In this document: positions 60,610 to 64,000 of the stretch, in pieces
Numbering within the stretch: the first letter of the stretch is position 1
How the letters are laid out: each line of letters starts with the position of its first letter
Assembly (NCBI RefSeq): GCF_014837245.1
Contig: NZ_JACYFU010000002.1
Location: 248,001 to 312,000 of the forward strand
DNA length: 64,000 bases
Direction of reading: 5' to 3'
Source: Devosia oryzisoli
GTDB taxonomy: Bacteria; Pseudomonadota; Alphaproteobacteria; Rhizobiales; Devosiaceae
Translations under genes and position numbers: made by a program
The notes under the pieces: model-generated
Told to the model about the DNA's origin: nothing
What the model saw: the letters and a program-made list of their open reading frames with translations, nothing else
Databases searched by the model: none

Positions 60610-61592
60610 CACCGCTGCCCTCCCCGCCGCCCGGCTGCCTTTTCGGCGTCGCGCTGCCCGTCGGCCCGGTCGCGCAGTTCCCGTCCGGTCAGGCTCAGAA
60701 AAACGCTCTCCAGCGTTGGCGGCTGGAAGCGCACTTCGCTCAACCGGTCGCGGAAGGTCGACAGGAAAGCGTCCGTCGCGGCCTCGTCCTCTGCCGGCAG
60801 GGCCAGGCGCTGCGCTCCCAGCCGCCGGACCTGCGGGACAGAAGCCAAGATGGCATCCGCTGCCTCCTGGTCTTGCGGCAGAACCGTCAACCAGCGCTGC
60901 CCGAAGCGCTCTTTCAGGGCCGCCGGCGTATCCTGGGCAATGATGCGCCCCTGATCGATGATGCAGACACTGTCCGCGTCCTCCACTTCCTCGATATAGT
61001 GGGTCGTGGTGAGGACCGTCAGCCCCCGTTCGCGCCGCAGTGTCTCGAGATACTGCCAGATCCGCTGCCGCGTCTGGGCATCGAGGCCCACTGTCGGTTC
61101 ATCGAGAAAGAGTATTCTTGGCTCGTGCAGGAGTGCCCGTGCGATTTCGAGGCGCCGCCGCATGCCACCTGAGAAGCTGCGCACGATGTCGTGCGTCCAC
61201 TCCTCCAGTTCGACCAGCGCCAGCGCCGCCTCGATCATGGTGCGCCGGCGCTTTTTCGGCATGCCGTAGACGAGGCCATGGAATTCCAGGTTTTCCCAGG
61301 CCGAGAGCCGGTCATCGAGGCTGGAATCCTGGAACACCACCCCAATGGAGCGACGGGCTTGCGTTGGCATGCGCACCACATCGGCTCCAGCCACCGCGGC
61401 CGATCCACGATCCGGCCGGCGCAAGGTGCACAGAACGCTGATCAGCGTCGTCTTGCCCGCTCCGTTTGGGCCCAGCAACGCAAAGCTGGCCCCGGCGGGC
61501 ACGGTCAAGCTCACATCGTCCAGCGCGCGCTTTGCGCCATAGGACACCGTGACATTTGAGACCACGATTGCAGCGTCGGGTTGAGCATTCAT
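60609..61592 (-). CDS. ABC transporter ATP-binding protein of the PQQ-alcohol dehydrogenase system (PedB-like)
   Basis: 327 residues. Walker A GPNGAGKTTLISVL, Q-loop VVFQDSSLDDRLSAWENLEF, signature FSGGMRRRLEIARAL, Walker B ILFLDEPTVGLD and a C-terminal extension typical of ABC-2 drug/alcohol ATPases. ATG 61592 (MNAQPDAA) is chosen; the open frame upstream to 61991 is not supported. Divergent from the next ABC set. Substrate or exported product unknown. Confidence 0.88.
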   Translation of the reverse strand: MNAQPDAAIVVSNVTVSYGAKRALDDVSLTVPAGASFALLGPNGAGKTTLISVLCTLRRPDRGSAAVAGADVVRMPTQARRSIGVVFQDSSLDDRLSAWENLEFHGLVYGMPKKRRRTMIEAALALVELEEWTHDIVRSFSGGMRRRLEIARALLHEPRILFLDEPTVGLDAQTRQRIWQYLETLRRERGLTVLTTTHYIEEVEDADSVCIIDQGRIIAQDTPAALKERFGQRWLTVLPQDQEAADAILASVPQVRRLGAQRLALPAEDEAATDAFLSTFRDRLSEVRFQPPTLESVFLSLTGRELRDRADGQRDAEKAAGRRGGQR

Positions 61593-61872
61593 ACGAGGGT
61601 CCTGGCCGCTGGGGGTTGAGGATGGGCGGCAGCCCGGTCCAACCGTTACGTCAAAAGACCGCGCAGCGGCTAGAGCCGTCGCAACCGGATCAATGTCCAG
61701 TATCGCGTTTGCGGTCGCTACGCCGGAGGCCAGAAGGGCAGAAGGGAGCGGCTGGCAAGGGCGCAACTGCATCGCCGCCCCTTGTTTTGCGACGAAACGC
61801 CCTTGCGGGTGCGGCTCGACCTGCGCTAGCCAACATAATGGGTTCACCAGAATGCCCATGAGGAGAGACGTC

Positions 61873-62880
61873 ATGCTCAGATCCTTCGCCGTTGTCGGCC
61901 TGCTCGCCCTTCTTGCCTCGCCCGGCCAGGCCGAACCGTTCCGCCTGATCGTCACCGATCTGGAGCCCCCGCTGGTGCCCAATTCGGTCATGGATCTGGC
62001 TCTGGACCTTGGCTACTTCGAGCGCGAGAACGTCGATGTCGAGCTGGTGCGGGTGCAGCAGACGCCGCTGGCCGTGACGGCGCTGCAGGCGGGCGAAGGC
62101 GAGATGGCCAATATCGGCGTGGACAGTGCGCTCCAGCTGGTCGGCCGCGGGCAGTTGGACATCATGGCCGTCACCTCGCCCAGCAAATCGCTCTCCTTCA
62201 TGATCGTTGCCCGCGATGGCATCGACAGTCCCGGCGACCTCGACGGCAAGCGCTTCGGCATCGGCCGCGTCGGCAGCGTCGATGCCAGCCTCAGCGCAGC
62301 AGTGCTCGACGCCAACGGCGTCGATTTTGATGGCCTCGAGCAGGTCGCGCTCGGTCAGCCGGCCGCGCGGGCCCAGGCCCTTTTGGCCGGGCAGATCGAT
62401 GCCACCACCATGTCGCTGGGCACCTGGACAACCCTTCCCGATAAAACAGGGCTCCACGTCCTCATCGATCAGGACGCCTATTTCGACGCCGCTCCGGTGG
62501 TGAACAAGGTCAACGTCGTGACCGCGGACGTTCTCGAAAACCGCCGCGACGACGTGGTCGCGGTGGTGACCGCCCTGACCAAGCTTTCGCGCGACATTGC
62601 CGCAGATCCCGCGATCTGGGTCGATGCCATGAGCAAGGCGCGGCCCGACATCGAGCGGAGCAACCTCGAAGCCTTGGCGCAGAGCTATGCCCGCAGCTGG
62701 AGCGTCAATGGCGGGCTCAGTGCCAAGAGCCTCGAGACGACCGCGACCTGGAATTTCCAGAGCGAGGACCTTGCCGACATCGAGCCGTTCCCCCTCTCCC
62801 GCTGGGTCGACTTTACGGTCGCCGATGATGTTCTGGCCAAGATCGGCACCGAAGCGGATCTGGATCCGGCCGATCGGTGA
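61873..62880 (+). CDS. NitT/TauT-type ABC transporter substrate-binding protein
   Basis: 335 residues, NMT1/SsuA-like. Signal peptide (LLALLASPGQA), then FRLIVTDLEPPLVPNSVMDL, GYFERENVDVELVRVQQTPL and DSPGDLDGKRFGIGRVGSVD. ATG 61873 is chosen for its AGGAGAG 5-6 bases upstream. The ATPase gene starts inside its stop (GTGA). The family binds sulfonates, taurine, nitrate or pyrimidine precursors; the ligand is not readable here. Confidence 0.87.
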   Translation: MLRSFAVVGLLALLASPGQAEPFRLIVTDLEPPLVPNSVMDLALDLGYFERENVDVELVRVQQTPLAVTALQAGEGEMANIGVDSALQLVGRGQLDIMAVTSPSKSLSFMIVARDGIDSPGDLDGKRFGIGRVGSVDASLSAAVLDANGVDFDGLEQVALGQPAARAQALLAGQIDATTMSLGTWTTLPDKTGLHVLIDQDAYFDAAPVVNKVNVVTADVLENRRDDVVAVVTALTKLSRDIAADPAIWVDAMSKARPDIERSNLEALAQSYARSWSVNGGLSAKSLETTATWNFQSEDLADIEPFPLSRWVDFTVADDVLAKIGTEADLDPADR

Positions 62881-63680
62881 TCGGAGCAGCCGTCTCCGGC
62901 ATCTCTCTGCGCGGCGTCAGCAAGGGCTTTTCACCCGCTGGCGGGGCATCCGTCATCCAGGATGTCTCCCTCGATATCGCCCCGGGTGAATTCGTCACCA
63001 TCCTGGGCCCGTCCGGTTGCGGCAAGACCACTCTTTTGAGGCTCATCAACGGCCTCATTCCTCCCGATGCGGGAACGGTCGAGATTGACGGTCGTGCCCC
63101 TTCCCCCGGCCCTTCGATGAGCTTCGTCTTCCAGTCCTTCCGGCTGGTGCCGTGGCTCAATGCCGCCGACAATGTCGGCTTCGGGCTTGCGCTCGCCGGC
63201 ATGGAGCGTGCCCAGCGGCAGCCCGTCGTGCGCCATTGGCTCGAGCGGGTCGGCCTCGCCCACGCCGCCGCTTCCTATCCCAACCAGCTTTCGGGCGGCA
63301 TGAAGCAGCGCGTTGCGCTGGCCCGGGCGCTGGCGACCGATCCCGACATTCTCCTGCTCGATGAACCCTTCGCCAGTCTCGACGCGCAGACGCGCGAGAT
63401 CATGCAGCTTGAGCTGCTGCGGCTCTGGGAGGAAAGGAAACGTCTCGCCGTCTTCGTCACGCATAGCGTCGAAGAGGCCATCCTGCTCGCCGACCGGATC
63501 GTGGTCATGGGACCGGCGCCCCGATCGATCCGGGAAATCGTGCCCGTGGACCTGCCCCGGCCGCGCCGCGACGATATCCGGACCGATCCGCGCTTCCTCG
63601 CCCTTCGCGCGCAGTTGACGGGCACCATACGAAGCCTGATCGCGGACGACCCGAACTCGCCCTTCTTCCGCCGCGCCTAG
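62877..63680 (+). CDS. NitT/TauT-type ABC transporter ATP-binding protein
   Basis: 267 residues. GPSGCGKTTLLRLINGL, SFVFQSFRLVPWLNAADNVG, signature LSGGMKQRVALARAL and ILLLDEPFASLDAQTREIM. GTG start overlaps the binding-protein stop (GTGA). Ends 4 bases inside the opposing permease gene. Energises the importer of the binding protein before it. Confidence 0.92.
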   Translation: MIGAAVSGISLRGVSKGFSPAGGASVIQDVSLDIAPGEFVTILGPSGCGKTTLLRLINGLIPPDAGTVEIDGRAPSPGPSMSFVFQSFRLVPWLNAADNVGFGLALAGMERAQRQPVVRHWLERVGLAHAAASYPNQLSGGMKQRVALARALATDPDILLLDEPFASLDAQTREIMQLELLRLWEERKRLAVFVTHSVEEAILLADRIVVMGPAPRSIREIVPVDLPRPRRDDIRTDPRFLALRAQLTGTIRSLIADDPNSPFFRRA

Positions 63681-64000
63681 CCCTGCCGCCAGCGGTCCAG
63701 CCGCCGTTCGAAGAGGCGCAGGACTTCCGTGATCGCGACCCCCAGCAGCGAAAGAACCAGCACCACCACGAAATAGGGCGCCATGCGGAACGTGTTGCCG
63801 TAGGTCGCGAGGAGCCCGCCCAGCCCCTGGACGGCCGTGTAGAGCTCGGCCACGACCGTGTTGATCAGCCCGATGGTCGCCCCGAGCCGCAGCCCGACCA
63901 TGACGAAAGGCGCCGCGCCCGGCAGCAGGATCCTGGTGAACACCTGCATTCTGGTCGCCCCGGCCGAGCGCGCCATTTCCACCAGTTCCGCGTCGCCGTT
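63677..64000 (-). CDS. NitT/TauT-type ABC transporter permease, 3' part
   Basis: The last 108 or so codons are visible, and the frame continues past the window end (GDAELVEMARSAGATRMQVF is the EAA loop). The remaining part has two to three membrane helices and a basic end. It lies on the opposite strand to the binding-protein and ATPase genes and converges on them, overlapping by 4 bases, an arrangement unlike the usual single operon. Confidence 0.88.
   Translation of the reverse strand, partial: NGDAELVEMARSAGATRMQVFTRILLPGAAPFVMVGLRLGATIGLINTVVAELYTAVQGLGGLLATYGNTFRMAPYFVVVLVLSLLGVAITEVLRLFERRLDRWRQG

Noticed and set aside
1..64000. Genomic island or prophage
   Set aside because: No integrase, transposase, tRNA border or phage gene seen; genes are metabolic and chromosomal in type with even high-GC codon use.

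Overview
The window reads as ordinary chromosome from a high-GC alphaproteobacterium of the Hyphomicrobiales, most likely Devosia or a close relative. This is inferred from gene families, not from a marker gene: a Rhizobium etli-type asparaginase, the rhizobial rhaDI/rhaRSTPQU architecture, an FnrN-type regulator, aerobic (late cobalt insertion) cob genes, a TIGR03808-type Tat protein and a CtrA-type TTAA-N7-TTAA site. I saw no rRNA, tRNA, transposase, integrase, phage gene or CRISPR array.

Layout. 1-9.9 kb: 3' end of an oligopeptidase B-like gene, an atypical receiver protein, a LOG-like/YjgR ATPase pair, a Tat-exported beta-helix protein, a bacteriophytochrome kinase overlapping its heme oxygenase, asparaginase and an SH3 protein. 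10-24.1 kb: L-rhamnose module (divergent rhaRSTPQ-rhaM and rhaD-rhaI, with no rhamnulokinase), then methylmalonate-semialdehyde dehydrogenase and two LysR regulators. 24.2-29.3 kb: small DUF1127-like proteins, ybaK, fnrN and a copA-cueR-copZ copper operon behind a 19-bp-spacer MerR promoter. 29.7-34.5 kb: a sugar ABC importer with a divergent LacI regulator and tandem operators. 34.5-42.3 kb: an ArsR regulator overlapping cobF, then cobG-H-I-J-L-M and a short-chain dehydrogenase, with cobK absent. 42.3-47.3 kb: MHYT-PAS-GGDEF-EAL protein, GNAT, SDR and AraC. 47.3-54.5 kb: a peptide-type ABC importer co-transcribed with a serine hydrolase and AnmK, probably for murein recycling. 54.8-61.6 kb: a degenerate site-2-protease-like membrane protein, then a PQQ-alcohol-dehydrogenase system (cytochrome c, quinoprotein, two binding proteins, ABC-2 transporter). 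61.9-64 kb: a NitT/TauT-type ABC set whose permease lies on the opposite strand.

The strongest non-gene signal is a dispersed GC-rich palindromic repeat family (core like CTCCCCCTTGTGGGGAGGGA followed by GGGTGGGGG). It occupies rha and cob intergenic regions, fills the J-L gap where cobK often lies, forms most of a small ORF bridging cobL to cobM, and is inserted in frame inside cobG, where it encodes a proline/glycine-rich linker. Other points to follow up are the missing cobK beside a trailing SDR, a quinoprotein that seems to lack two canonical metal ligands while carrying the lanthanide-type extra Asp, its cytochrome partner with a duplicated tail motif, the inactivated S2P homologue, and the AnmK-hydrolase-ABC operon.
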